The position numbers and the translations under genes are program-made. The notes under the pieces are model-generated. The model had not been told where the DNA came from, ran no database searches, and was given only the letters and a program-made list of their open reading frames with translations. Of a stretch of DNA of 64,000 nucleotides, positions 10,932-23,307 are shown one piece after another. The DNA comes from Lactarius indigo (lineage: Eukaryota > Basidiomycota > Agaricomycetes > Russulales > Russulaceae): positions 310,001-374,000 of the forward strand of contig JAFKAC010000051.1 in the NCBI GenBank assembly GCA_025766275.1, written 5' to 3'. Within the stretch, counting starts at the first letter, position 1; each line of letters begins with the position of its first letter.

Positions 10932-12965
10932 AAATCGAGGTGTATAAATCATAGAAACAGTTATCGTGTATTCTACTACAGCACATGGTAAAGTCACTCA
11001 AAGCTGAAGCTCGAAGCCTCGAAATCCCATTCGTTGCATGCTCATACACACGTGCCAACTCTTCTTGTCAAGGGGGTCGCGGAAGTGTAGTTAGATATAG
11101 GGGGTACAAAAATCTCATAAGGCCGATGGGGAAAGGGGGGTAGGTATTTACATAAGCGAGCGCCTATCCAAATATGGTATTACATTCTCGCACCTACTAA
11201 ATACAGCAATCGGCTTGGTAATTCACTGCTACCTTTTGCTGTCCGGCCCCAACTCTCCCAGTCTCCCAGCCCGTCCTCAGGCTCTCCATCTTCAGTGTGA
11301 TCTGGAGTCTTGCCTCATTTGACGCTCTCTTCTCTCCACCCCCATCAACTACTCCTTTTCTCTCTCACAGACAATAGTAGACTTTTTCCTTTAGATTTCG
11401 GACTTTTGAGTGCAGTGAGCCTAATCTCTTGTGTTCCCCAACGTGCCCCAATTGCACGCGGCCTTAGAGATTCGAACCCAACACATTCCCAACTCTGGCG
11501 GTTACCTCTGTGAGGTTTCGCACCATGCAGAAGCGTGCGCGACCACTTGCGACCACCCTCATTCCATGGGCTCTGTAGCCCACCATTTCCGTTCCTGACC
11601 TCTCCGCACTTGCATGCGGCCCTAGCCCTTGTACAATGAGGCGTACATGATTTCTGTGGGTCCATATACGACAGATCGTGCCCCGCGGAAGCCCGCACAA
11701 CACCTGGCAATGCTTCAGACACCACCAAATCTTGCACATGTTGCAAGACCATTTCCTCTTCAAACAATCTCTTTCATGGTCTGTTAACTGTCCCATTTAC
11801 CGATTCCATCACCACTTAATGCACTCTTCTCACCCATGCAGTCATGAGTACTAGTAGGAATAGATTAATGTATAAATTGTTCTTCACATTCGCTAGATTT
11901 GGCTAGAGTAGAGTTAGCGCCCTATAGGCGCTGGTAAATAAAAATCTGCTAAGGGTCTGCTATACCCCCCCTATCCCCCTAACCGGAGTATGGGCGCTTA
12001 AAATCCCGCGACCCCCTTGCTTCTTGTACTCCAGTAGACCCCACTGGCCCTTGGCAACATGTGTTCGCACCTGAGCTAGGATATAAGCGTAAAGTTGAGC
12101 GCCAATGAAGGGGTCGGAAAGGGGGGACCGATGTGATGGGGAGGTGGAAGAAGACGGCGGGGACAGGGCAGTGGGCGGTGAGGAAAGGAAGTAGAGAGGT
12201 GTTGGAGGTAGAGAAAAGTTGCTGGAATGCCTGTGTGATACGCATTAGAAGGAAATCGCGAAAGATACGAGACATACCTTATTGCGGTCGGAAAGTGTGA
12301 GGGTGAGCGCCGATTAACAAGCAGGTGTGGAGTCACTGGAATGCCACAAGTTCATATCGTGAACAAGGCCCTCAAGTTTCAGCGACGAGGCTGCAAGCGT
12401 GCTGAATTAAGCACGTACCTGGAACCCCTGGGGGCTGCGCCAGCGGGGTGAGCGGGGATGAGGAAGGAGGGGAGATATATATCCCAAGAAAGCCAGAGAG
12501 CGCTAGCAAGTAGATACCATAACGAGCAGGGTCGGTGACGAGTTGTTGGCATTGACGTAGCACGCTGGTTGAAGCCGGAGTAAGACAGGGAGAGAGAAAC
12601 TGAGAAGAACGCGGCGCACCTTCTGACAAGCAGGCCGGTCATCAGCTGCCGAAGGTACATGCAATGACCAGGCCCCACAGCACGGAGAATGGAGAGGAGT
12701 GTTCTGAGGCAGGACCCTTGACGACGGCCGAATGAGAGTGAGCGAGACGAGAAAAAAAGGGAGACGAGAAAAAAGGATGACAAGAGATGACGGCTAGTTG
12801 CGGGGCTTCAATCGGGCCGAAAAGAGAAATGAGACAAGTTGGCGACTCGGCGCTGATATCATGATATTTTCAGAGAAAACGAGTGGTGGAACATGAAACG
12901 GACCGTATGGACGAGTATGCTACGGACTAAATATCATATTTATTCTATAGCTTTATTTTCTAATC
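10932..12965. other. hAT interior without an identified gene
   Basis: Two repeat blocks are recognisable. Positions 11,460-11,770 are inverted relatives of 27,330-27,740, sharing words such as cttccgcggggca and aaggccgcg. Positions 12,070-12,370 are direct relatives of 28,040-28,345, sharing a tgcggtcggaaagtgtgag-like word. The remaining sequence shows no protein family I recognise. A minus-strand open frame at 11,345-11,767 falls across the repeat and looks non-coding. Confidence 0.5.
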
Positions 12966-15900
12966 TCACTGTAATGACTCCAAGATCAAGTCAACATCAA
13001 TTGGGTCGATCTCCGTGTCCCCAGCATAGTCAACGTCCAATGATTGTACAAGGGCGTCGAAGTGTTCTGCTGCCTGTGTGACGGCAGAGATATGCCCGTT
13101 CCTGTAAGCACTCTTGAGTATTTGAAGCCCCTCAAATATTTCCGGGGTCAGCGAGTTTCTTCGTGAGCAGCCGGTTATCCCCCCACTGCTAAATGCGCGT
13201 TCCAATGGTGTGGCGGATCCCTGGATTGGGAGGTAATCCCGGGCGATCCTCTTCAGTGTGGGGTATTTTACATCGCTCTGGGTCTTTGTTTATATCCATT
13301 CGTTAAAAGTACGCCGGACAGAAATAAAAGAACTCACCCCCCACCATGAAACGACGTCGTCCACACTCTCAACCCCAGATTGTAGGTATTGCTTGAGTTC
13401 GTCTCGAGGATTGCCATCCACCTTCTCTTTTTGTTGGAACAACTTGACGGCCTCCAGAAGGTACGAACCGCCGTAATGGGCCGATGGCTTAGGTGTGGGT
13501 GGCACGATGGTGTCTTCAGCACGCGTTGTAGTTTCCGAAGTAATATGATATTTGTTGAACTAACAAGGTAATATCGGTAAAAACAATTGGGTGTTAAAAA
13601 AAATCACGTACCACTTCCTCAAGCTCCTTCATAGCGGCGGCATGTTGTTCGTGATCCCATCGGACTCGGAAATATAGATCCTTGAGATTTGGATCGAGAA
13701 CTGGCGTAGTCAGCTCAAAATCAAGAAAGAGCACAAACGCGAGAACTCACCGACACATATGAAATAAGTGACACGTGACCCTTCGACACGAGCATACCAT
13801 TTGCGAAGATTTTTGAGTCCTTCGTTCAGCGCGTCCTTCAGCTCGCGGTATTGAATGTGATTGGCCATGGTTTCCCAATTTTTGATGAGAAACTCGAAAG
13901 TTGAGAGGACACGCCAAACGGTCGGGGTGTGCTCTTTCGAGAACGTCTGCTGAGCGTCGGACAGCTCCTGGTGGAGCGTGAATAATAACAAGAAGGCAAC
14001 AATTGGAAGAAAAAAACACACACTCTTATTGAATATTTGATTTTGGCGAGCCGTTCCCAGTCTTTCTGGGTCAACTGAAAGTCGGCGTAGCTCCGCTGCC
14101 CAGTCAAGCTTGGGACTTGGTCGTTCGCATCTGCGAGCAGAATGAATTGATTGATTCCCTGTAGGAAATAGGTGTCAGTGATTGAGATGATGAAAACATG
14201 ACACGTACCAATCGTAGCTTGAGAAACCAGTCGAGGAAGCTGTAGAGGGATCCCCAGCGAGTTCGGATCCACATGATAAGTTCCAAGGGCACAGTCCCAA
14301 CTTGAATGCAGGTCTCTCTGAAGTAGGCTCTGGCCTGCGGCGATTTACGAATCTGCAGTGTAACGCACACACATTAGCGCAAACGCAAGTCCGATGTGGA
14401 AGGAACTTGCCTGTTTGACCAAGGCGACTGCTTTTCCCAGTGAATTACCTGAGTCGAAGACTTCCTCGTCCTCGTCCTCGTCCTCATTGTCATTAGGATC
14501 CTCCGGGTCTGGCCCGGTGAAAGTGTTCCTATAAATGGTGTCAGAGCCCAGACCTGGCGCAACCTTCTGTATGAAGTGCTTCGCTGCGAGGTGGAGCGAG
14601 TGCTCCATGCACCTGAGAGTTCAATTAGAAAGCGTTCGGGAATACCTGGATGTACCAGGACTTACAACATATCATGTTCCGCAGCGCTCCATCCGTCTTC
14701 TGTAGCAGCAAGCTTGTTCTGGAGCACGCGAATGGTTGTCCGATTAACGGCTGCCCCATCACTGGTAAACCAGCTGATCTATGCGGGTTCTGAGTGAGTT
14801 ACAAGACGAGAGAGACAACGAAAGCGTCACCTTGCCATGAAGCCCGTAGCTGTCTAGCGTACGAGCCAGGATGTCGGCCATATTCTTACCCGTGTGCCTA
14901 CCCTTGATTTCCTCGAATATGAGTTGTTCACGCCCGAGGCGCCACATGTGCGGTTGATCTGCTGGTGTGTCTATATAATGGGCTGTGACGGATAAATAAG
15001 GGTCGCCAGGTTCCAAGGTCCACGCGTCAAAAGTGAACGATATCTTGCCGGGGCTCTCTTCATGTTCTCGCGCATTCTTCCCTGTGCGATGTGAACGCGT
15101 CTAAGTACCTCAGTGCGAATTGTGTTGCGGGAGGGTATGTCCTTCTCCAAAAGAGAAGGCCGACAGAACTTGAGGAGGCGGCGAAAAGCGCCGCGCTCAA
15201 CCAACAAGAATGCCTGAAGGCAAAAGGAGATCAGATTATATGGCATCATAATGTCCGTAATCACTCACCTCGTCTTCGCAGACAATAAGTTCGATGATGT
15301 GGTCGAGTAAACCTGCGGTCATAAATGGAGGGACCTTTGGTTCGCGAGTGACCACACCATCTAAACTTGTCTGGGTGAGGCTACACGAAATGTGAACCGA
15401 TCGTGTAGTGAATATAAGATAGCAGCGACGTACCTGCTGCTGCGTGATATGAACTGATCGTCAAGTGAATATAGGATAGCAGCGATGTACCTGCTGCTGC
15501 GTGAACTAGCAGGAAGGCGAGAGAGGGCGCGGGGATGTGGCTGGATGCCAAGCACTTTGCAGCGTTTGCGATACAGGTCCACATGATGCCTAAAAGGATC
15601 AGAAGATTGCGTGAATAGAGAGTAGTAATTTACCTTGCAATATGCATCCGCAAAGAGCTCGTGCTTCCTGTCAATATGCACGAGTTCTGGTTGATCGAGA
15701 GATCCTTCCTTCAAATAACTTCAGCAAAGGAAAACAGGAAAACGAAATAAAAATACTCACTCACAGATCGTGCACAAGTGTGCATCGGAGATCTTGCCTG
15801 TGACCGGGTGCTTATACTCCTTTTTTCGATTAAAGATAAGGCGGATGTCTGCCATAGGGTTTTGTTTCGGTTTGAAGTTCAGGGCCTAACCGATCGATGA

Positions 15901-16440
15901 GAATATGTACAGAGATGTGAGTAGGGGACATACCTCATGGTCCGCATCTGCCATCGCCCTGATAGACTCGTAGTCACCGGTGGACGCAAGGTTGCCCACA
16001 TCTTGTGGCTCCATGGAAGCATCACTGTCAGGCACATTGGACAGATCATTCACATCGTGTGTTGGCACCACGGAACTGTCGTCGTCGTCGTCGCCGTCGT
16101 CGCCGTCGTATGATGAGGCATCGTCCATATCGACACTGATCTTGCGTGCAATGCGCCGATCTTCAGTAGACACACTCGGGGCCTTGCGTTTAGAACCTGG
16201 CTTGACACCTCTCGCCACTGCAGAACCCAAAGATGCCTCGGCCTCGGCTGCCTCAAGAGCTCGCCGAGATGGGCAATGAGCACGTCCTGATCGCCTAGCG
16301 CTGACAGCAGAACCACCCAAGCTCTGAGAAGGAAATGGGATCGACTCATCTGCGTCGAATGTCCAAGTCATCTCCGAGGCATCTTTCAAGGATCCATCGG
16401 GTCGGACGGCATGACCCAGATCTTCCGTGTTCGAGGACAT
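12966..16440 (-). CDS. hAT-family transposase
   Basis: A multi-exon minus-strand gene from ATG at 16,438-16,440 to the stop at 12,966. The N-terminus is Ser/Asp-rich (MSSNTEDLGHAV). A CTIC cysteine pair near 15,775 could belong to a BED-type finger. The block LLKFCRPSLLEKDIPSR lies near 15,165. FTFDAWTLEPGDPYLS near 15,000-15,040 carries the first catalytic Asp. The block ending LIMWIRTRWGSLYSF is near 14,250. The C-terminal dimerisation block SATPLERAFSSGGI then RRNSLTPEIFEGLQ lies at 13,110-13,230. All exon junctions I inspected have GT-AG sites and open frames. The enzyme should bind the TIRs and cut and paste the element in the nucleus. Its position inside matching TIRs and an 8-bp TSD confirms the family. 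Exact exon borders were not all fixed. Confidence 0.85.
15386..15505 (-). repeat. Tandem duplication of about 60 bp containing a 5' splice site
   Basis: Two adjacent copies share words such as gatagcagcg and tacctgctgctgcgtga. On the minus strand each copy ends an exon at gcagcag|gtac, so the transposase gene has two consecutive candidate donors about 60 bases apart. Confidence 0.65.
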
Positions 16441-17200
16441 GGTCTGAAAGGTGAGTTGGTCGTCGTAGGGACATACCTGGTTTTATCCTTTTTGCCCCCT
16501 CATATCTGTACGTTAATGTCGCAGAGGTGAAGACGTGAAGAGCCCTAGTGGTGAGGTGGTGAGAGGACAGCGCGTAATGGATCCAAAAAAAAAGACAGAG
16601 GACAACCCGTCGGCCTGACATGTGACTGGGCTTCCCAGATCTGCATTGAGTCATGTTTCGTCTATTTTTCCCATCACTCGCTTCGATTTTCAACAAGCTT
16701 TCTTTCCTTCCCCCACCATTGTCTCGCCTCTGGTTGCTCCTTCTCTCCTCGTCAGATGCCCAACCGCTCTGACGTTATCGGCTGTTCTCGACCACCTACA
16801 CCATAGCCGACAATACCTCGGTCGAAACATTGTCAAGGGTCCCGCATCAAAACATTCCCCTCCATTCTGTCTTGCGGGCTGTCGTCATGGGTCTCGCCTT
16901 CGGGCCGTCGTCAAGGGTCCTGCCTCAGAACATTCTCCTCCATCCCCTGTCCTGCAGGCCTTGTTATTGCATACACCTTTGTCGGCCGATGACCGCCTGT
17001 TTGTCTGGAAAAAGGTGCGCCACGATCTTCTCATTTCTCTCTTCCTCTCTCACTCCGACTTCAACTAGTGTCATGTCAACACTGTTTCATGGAACACACT
17101 GTAGTCGGCAAAAGGTTTGAATTCGCCTGTCATACTATCTATGCACAGGGTTGGCCATTACTCTCTCCAGCCGCTCCTGTCGTTCTGTTCCTTTACGTGC

Positions 17201-17205
17201 GTGAG
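17201..17205. repeat. Gypsy-1 target duplication, left (GTGAG)
   Basis: GTGAG precedes the 5' LTR and is repeated at 25,042-25,046 after the 3' LTR. Confidence 0.93.
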
Positions 17206-17723
17206 TGTCACGTTTCTTCCTGTACGGACTATACGAGTTTGAAACCCTTACTGTACCGGTTGCAACTACGGCGGTAAGGTAGATTAGTTGCGGACTTACG
17301 ATAGGCGATACGAGTACGATAGGAGATTGCGTGTGATTGCTGACTGAGGACTATGCCACGAATACTAGTAGTAGTAGTATTAGGGTTCGAGCTACTTACG
17401 CGACACGTTGGACGCTACTCTACCATGACTCATAGCAGCGCTTGAAAGCCTGCTTGACTTGTATTTAAACTGGCTTGCGAAGACCAAGATACGCCATCTT
17501 GGTCTTCTTGAATCGTCACTTATTCTCGTTTTCTTATCTCTCTCTCATTCAAGTCGTCCAACTTCGTTTAGGACTAAGACGCCTCAGACTTGCCAGTGTA
17601 CCTTCGCGTATTCACCAGGGCAAGGGCTTGGACCTTCGTGTCTTCAAGTCAGCGCGCGGATATATCGCTAAGTCGTTACCGCCACTTGAGCTTAAGTCAA
17701 GCTAACGTCGTGACGACGTTACA
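17206..17723 (+). repeat. Gypsy-1 5' LTR
   Basis: Begins TG and ends CA. It matches 24,528-25,041 nearly throughout; differences include single-base indels near 17,332 and 17,629 and a 4-base length difference near 17,420. A TATTTAAA box lies at 17,462-17,469. Confidence 0.93.
17480..17506 (+). promoter_or_regulatory. Palindrome at the probable transcript start of gypsy-1
   Basis: AAGACCAAGAT (17,480-17,490), a 5-base spacer, then ATCTTGGTCTT (17,496-17,506), a perfect 11-bp inverted repeat. The second arm begins about 30 bases after TATTTAAA, where transcription should start. It is repeated in the 3' LTR. Confidence 0.75.
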
Positions 17724-17725
17724 TT

Positions 17726-17736
17726 AAGACCAAGAT
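17726..17736 (+). promoter_or_regulatory. Gypsy-1 self-priming primer-binding site
   Basis: AAGACCAAGAT lies 2 bases after the LTR and is the exact reverse complement of LTR bases 17,496-17,506. This is the arrangement by which Tf1-type and related chromovirus RNAs prime their own reverse transcription with their 5' end. There is no evident tRNA-type TGG at the LTR edge. Confidence 0.75.
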
Positions 17737-17744
17737 CTACCAAC

Positions 17745-19540
17745 GTGGCCGTAACAACCAGAGACCAGTGGACGAACTTCCGTCCTTATTCACTCCCAAG
17801 GAGGGGAGAACGTAACGTCCCCACGCGCTTTCTACAAGCTGCCAGTTGGAGGGAAAGACAAGAGGAGACCGGATACTTTGTGGAATTTAACGGACCTACC
17901 AGGTTCCGCCCAGTTGAGTTCAACTTCGATCACCTGTGCTGGACGGAGGTTACGTGGAACCCCATAGATTCTCAGTGGGACGTAATACGACCAGCCGGAC
18001 CCAGATACCGCTGCGACATCGACGCACGAGAACTTAATACCAGATCGGATTGGGGTCCCATTGACGGACAAGTACGAGAACACTCGACTGGAGAAGTGGT
18101 CTCAGAAGAAGAAGGAAGCGAGGACGAGCAAAGTCACGAAGAAAGTGAAGGACGAGAACCGAATCAGACAGAAACGAGCGGAGGAGCAATACAAGATCTC
18201 CTCATAGAACGAGCTGAGTCTGCACACATCACCGAACCAGAACCAATTCACATCCGATCCCCAGCCCTCATGGCTACAATAACACGAGCAATGGAAGAAG
18301 TCGCAATGGAAGAAGCACGCGTAATACAGGACGAAGCAAGGAACATCGTTATGCCCATCGACCCGGAAACGGGAGTACGTATGACCGCGGATGATGCTGC
18401 AATTTTCAGGGCAATAGGCTCGGATAGGGGGGATCCCCCGTCGGAGCGACGACCAGCGATGGAACTGCCCCCGGGAGTGGGAGGACCAGGAGACGATCCA
18501 CCACCACCACCAGGAGGAGGTGTTCTGTTCGATTTACGAAGAACCGAACCACCGCGAAGGCCACCCCACGCCCCACCCGAGGAGGAGGGGGCGGAGACGG
18601 CGGAGGAGCGGGTGGAGGAGGAGATAGAGGACACCCCAGCGAGAAACTAACCGGCGAACCACCTTCAATTTTTGATGGAGACAGACTCAAAGTCGACCAA
18701 TTCCTTACACAGTGGCACGTTTACTGGGGCATGAACCTGGACGCCCCCATCATGCGCAATGATTACAGGAGATGCCTCCTGTTCCTTTCATACATCAAGG
18801 CGGAGCAGTCAGCGAATGGGTTCTGTCCTTCCTGAACTGGCTCAATCGACAGATACAACGAGGGATCAGTCCTACACCCGAGGACTCTGGGACGCCGTAG
18901 CCGACGGCTTCAGCCAGAGATTTGAAAAACACGCTCGAAAGGGAGCAAGCACAAGCCATATTACGAAAGGGCTTCAAGATGGTAGGAGAGGACATTGACA
19001 AGTACGTCAATGACTTCGAACAGTTAGCACGGAAAGCTCATTACCACCTAAACGAACCGCAAACTATCGACCTCTTCACGGCGGGGTTGCCCAAGGAGCT
19101 GTTCAAAAACGCGTTTCAATTCGATGAGCCCACGACGTTCGATGACTGGAAGAGGGCCGTCCTCAAGCGGCAGAAAAATTACATTCACCTCAAAGCAAGA
19201 CTAAACGAGTACAAGAGCACGAACACCCAACCAAAGAAGCAGACCAGCAACGCCGGGTGGGCCCTGCCGCAGAATTTACCACAAACCAACCCTTGGGCCA
19301 TGGACACCTCGGCCGATCGAGCCAAGGTACGGGTGACCGGGTCAGAAGATATCGACTTTAACAAACTACCCCACCACGACTGGCCAACGCCGCCATTCCC
19401 ACCGTGAGGGGGACCTGGGGCCAGAGGGCGAGGAAGAGGCGGATCCAGGAGGGACTTAAGGAACGTCCTATGCTATAACTGTCACGCGCCGGGTCACCTC
19501 TCACGGAACTGTCCATTTCCCCGACAGCAAAGACAATGGC
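17745..19540 (+). pseudogene. gag: Gypsy-1 gag (frameshifted)
   Basis: The first open stretch (17,745-18,650) starts with GTG in a good initiation context (accaacGTGGCC), perhaps a mutated ATG. It is acidic and Gln/Glu-rich and ends in a Gly/Pro-rich tract where the frame is lost near 18,570. Capsid-like sequence resumes with SIFDGDRLKVDQFL near 18,668 and continues in another frame through LARKAHYHLNEPQT near 19,030. A zinc knuckle C-x2-C-x4-H-x4-C lies at 19,471-19,512. At least two frameshifts separate the pieces. Confidence 0.82.
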
Positions 19541-19852
19541 AAAACGCCCCGTCCAGTAGCCGGATGACAGAGACGACCTGGCCCCAACAATGGCCAGGAT
19601 CCCCGGGACCGACGTCCCAATATGAACCATCCCTACCAGGGTATGCGACGCCTGCGCCTAGCGCGACACCCGCACCCCAAATCAAAGCAACGAAAACGGC
19701 AGGAGAGCAGGCAAAGGAGTGGCTGACACAAGTGGCCAATAGTACGGACGAAGTAAAGGACCTCATACTTCAAGATCTGTGGGGAAAAGAGGGTTTTCAG
19801 GGCGCCTGAACCCGTCAGTCTGGGTGAGGGCCTTACAATGTAATTCTGTATC

Positions 19853-20252
19853 GTGACAACGCGCTATCGATCTCTACGAATCCCAGTGACTGTCCGAACG
19901 AATTACCAAACGACTGAAGTAAACGCGCTGGTGGACTCTGGAGCCACCGATAATTTCATCAAACCTGGAATGGCGGCCCGGGCAGGAATCCCGACATGGC
20001 CATTAGAAGTGCCTCGCAAGATATGGAACATTGACAATACGGAAAACAAAAGCTGGGTTAATCACTCATTATGTTAACCTAGAAGTAAAAACGCACGGAC
20101 AGATCAAGAAGATGACCTTTCTGGTCACAGATCTCGGCAGCGAAAGCATGGTACTGGGTTACCCATGGCTGAGCGCCTTCGAACCCACAATCAGCTGGGC
20201 GACGGGCGACCATGCACCCGGACATGCAACCGGTGGTCTTAGCTACTACTGA
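19853..20252 (+). pseudogene. pro: Gypsy-1 aspartic protease (frameshifted)
   Basis: The active-site segment VDSGATDNFI lies near 19,931-19,960. A conserved second half (MVLGYPWLSAFEPTISW) follows at 20,150-20,200 in a different frame, the shift falling near 20,050. The family enzyme cleaves the Gag-Pol polyprotein inside the virus-like particle. Confidence 0.8.
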
Positions 20253-20403
20253 GGACCTACTCACCACACCCGCTGTGCGGAGCTCTAATTGCAACAGAAA
20301 AGGAGGCGATCGTCCAGGAATTAGAGGAAGAAGACACCTTCGCACGGGCCACCACTTCCAAGGAACTGGCCATATCGGCTAAGCAACAACAACGGCGGCG
20401 GTA

Positions 20404-23307
20404 TTGCCACCAGTCTACGCCGAATTCAGTAAGTATTTAACGAACAAGCCTCACATCGCTTTCCCCCGGCACGGCCCTGGGACCATGCGATCGACTTCAA
20501 ACCAACGGCGCCCGCAGCCATCGACTGTAAAATATACCCAATTGACGCAAAAAGAAGAGGGCGAATTAAAGGAATTTCTTGATGAAAAATTGAAACAGGG
20601 ATATCTACGCCCTTCCATCTCCCCGTACGCCTCATCTTTCTTCTTCATTAAAAGAAGGACGGAAAGCTACGCCCGGTGCAGGACTACCGGGTAATTAACT
20701 CACACACGATTCGCAATCAATATCCGCTCCCGCTCATTCAAGACCTCATCCTCAACCTCAGCAACGCCCACATTTACACGAAACTGGACATTCGTTGGGG
20801 CTACAACAACATCCGAATTCGCGACGGAGACCAGGAGAAAGCGGCGTTCAAAACCAAATTTGGCCTTTTCGAGCCCACAGTCATGTTCTTCGGCCTCACC
20901 AACTCCCCGGCGACCTTCCAGGCGATGATGAACCACATCTACCGCGACACGATCGCGAAGCATGAGCGTCTTGGCACCACGATACGCGTCTACATGGATG
21001 ACATTGGCATCGCTACTCATTTCGACCATGACCTGCCAGCCCACATAGCGGCCGTGCACGACGTCCTACGCGTAGCCGCTGAACACGACCTCTACTTCAA
21101 GCTCGAAAAATGCTTATTCCACCAGCCCCGGATGGATTACCTGGGGGTAATCCTTGAAAGGGGGGTGACTCGCATGGACCCCGTAAAAGTTCAAGGCATC
21201 AAGGACTGGCCGACACCGACAAAAGTCAAAGACGTTCGGTCATTCCTCGGCTTCTGTAACTTTTACCGACTTTTTATCCGCGGATTCGCTACTCACGCAA
21301 ACCCCTCACCAAACTTACGCGAAAGGACGAAGAATGGCGGTGGACCAAAGACGAAGAAGAGGCCTTCAACACCCTCAAAACGCCTCGTAACCGAAGAACC
21401 AGTGCTGGCACACCCGGTGCTCCAAGATCCGTTTGAGCTAGAAGTCGATGCCTCCGGATACGCGGTGGGTGCAGTATTATTACAACGAAAGTCCGACGGA
21501 AAAACGACACCCGATAGGCTACTACTCAGCCACGCTCTCAGAAGCGGAGTGGAATTACGACATCTATGACTTAGAACTACTCGCAATCGTCAAGGCGTTG
21601 CGGAATTGGAGACCGCTACTTGCAGGAGCCCCACACAAAATCAAGATCTATTCGGATCACCTCAACCTACAATACTGGAAGTCACCGCAGAAAATCAGTA
21701 GGCGAGTTGCAAGGGAAGTGCTCGAACTCTCGGAATATGACTTCGAGATTCATCACATCAAGGGAAAGAACAACGGCAGGGCAGACACGCTGTCCAGGCG
21801 CCCCGATTACGACCAAGGAACGGAAGACAATGACCAGGTTGTCGTCCTGCCCCCCGAAGTTTTCGTAAGAACGCTCAACACCGCACGAACCTTCATCGCC
21901 AACCTGAATTTGCTGCAACCACGCCATCAACAAGACGACGAAGTGATCAAGGTGTGGGTAGATCCCCATAATCTCAAAAAGATAGAAGGAGAGTGGTATA
22001 AGGACGGCCGGTTCGTAGTCACTGGACCTGCGTCAACGTATCGAGTACTGATACACGACCACCACGACTTGCCGATACACAGGACACCCGGGAATTGCGA
22101 GGACACAACGACTCTTAGAGCGACACTATTGGTGGCCGCGGCTGAGGAAGGATGTATACGAATACGTACAAGGATGCGCGGAGTGCCAACGAAACAAAGT
22201 AACAACCAGACCCATACAGGCGGCACTATACCCTATCGCGCCCGTACTAGAAGCTATGCGTTCCAGACCATAGCTATGGACTTCATCACCAAGCTCCCTG
22301 CGTCAAAAGGGAGCGATAGTATACTAACCGTCACCGACCATGATTGTAGCAAGGCCGCCGTCTTCATCCCATGCCGCGAAGAAATAACGGCAGAGGAAAC
22401 CGCCGCCCTGTACGTCGCTCATGTGTTTAAATGCTTCGGATTACCGCATAAATGCATCAGTGACCGCGACCCCCGATTCGCATCAAAATTCACCAGAGAG
22501 GTATGCCGAATCCTGGGAATTCAACAAAACATATCCACGGCATACCACCCGCACCGACGGACAATCCGAACGTACCAATCAGTGGTTGGAACAGTACTTG
22601 CGCTTTTGGGTAAATGAACGACAGGATAACTGGACCACCTATCTGCCAATCGCGGAATTCGCGCACAACAACTGGCCACATGAGCATATGAAACAGTCGC
22701 CATTCCAACTTCTGATGGGGTTTAACCCGCAAGCGGATTGGACTGATAAGCCATCCCCCCTTCCTCACGTCACCACGAGACTAACGCAACTGAAAGAAGC
22801 TAGAGAAGAAGCCCAACGCCTCATGAAAAAGGCCCAAGAAGCGTGGGTGCGCAACAAAGATACGCCGAAGTTCAAGATAGGGGACCTCGTGTGGCTGGAA
22901 GGCAAACACCTCCGGACGAACCAACCAACGGCGAAACTGGCGGCGCGATGCCACGGACCATTTCGAGTGACACAGGTGATGTCCCCGTACAATTATCGAT
23001 TGGAACTTCCCACGCAGTGGAGCATCCACCCAGTGTTTCACATCGATCTTCTCACGCCGTACAAGCAAACCCTCTTCATGGCGAAAATTTCACGCGCCCC
23101 CCGCCCAAATTGATTGATGGAGAAGAGGAGTACGAGGTCGAGGCGATTCTGGACTCCCGGCACTTCGGCAGAGGAAGACGTCTCCAGTATCTGATCAAAT
23201 GGAAGGGGTACCCAGACTCGGAGAATCAGTGGGTCAACAAAGACGACGTCTTTGCACCGGAGGCGCTTCGCCTCTATCAAGAAGCGCAAACACGGGAGAA
23301 TGGTTAA
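20404..23307 (+). pseudogene. pol: Gypsy-1 pol: RT, RNase H, integrase, chromodomain (frameshifted)
   Basis: Domains in order. RT: ASSFFFIK near 20,630, then after a one-base loss LDIRWGYNNI and YMDD at 20,991-21,002. RNase H: FELEVDASGYAVGAVLL near 21,435, continuing in another frame as WNYDIYDLELLAIV near 21,555. Integrase zinc-binding region near 22,050-22,200, frameshifted. Catalytic core with AMDFITKLP, SDRDPRF, and QSERTNQWLEQYL after another shift near 22,550. Chromodomain EYEVEAILDSRHF to LIKWKGYP at 23,125-23,225. Many losses are of one base in short runs. Chromodomains of such elements bind histone marks and steer integration. Confidence 0.87.

Noticed and set aside
11467..11479. 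Minus-strand GGTTCGAATCTC, like the B box of a tRNA or SINE
   Set aside because: No A box at the right distance and no cloverleaf. The related repeat at 27,580 lacks the motif.
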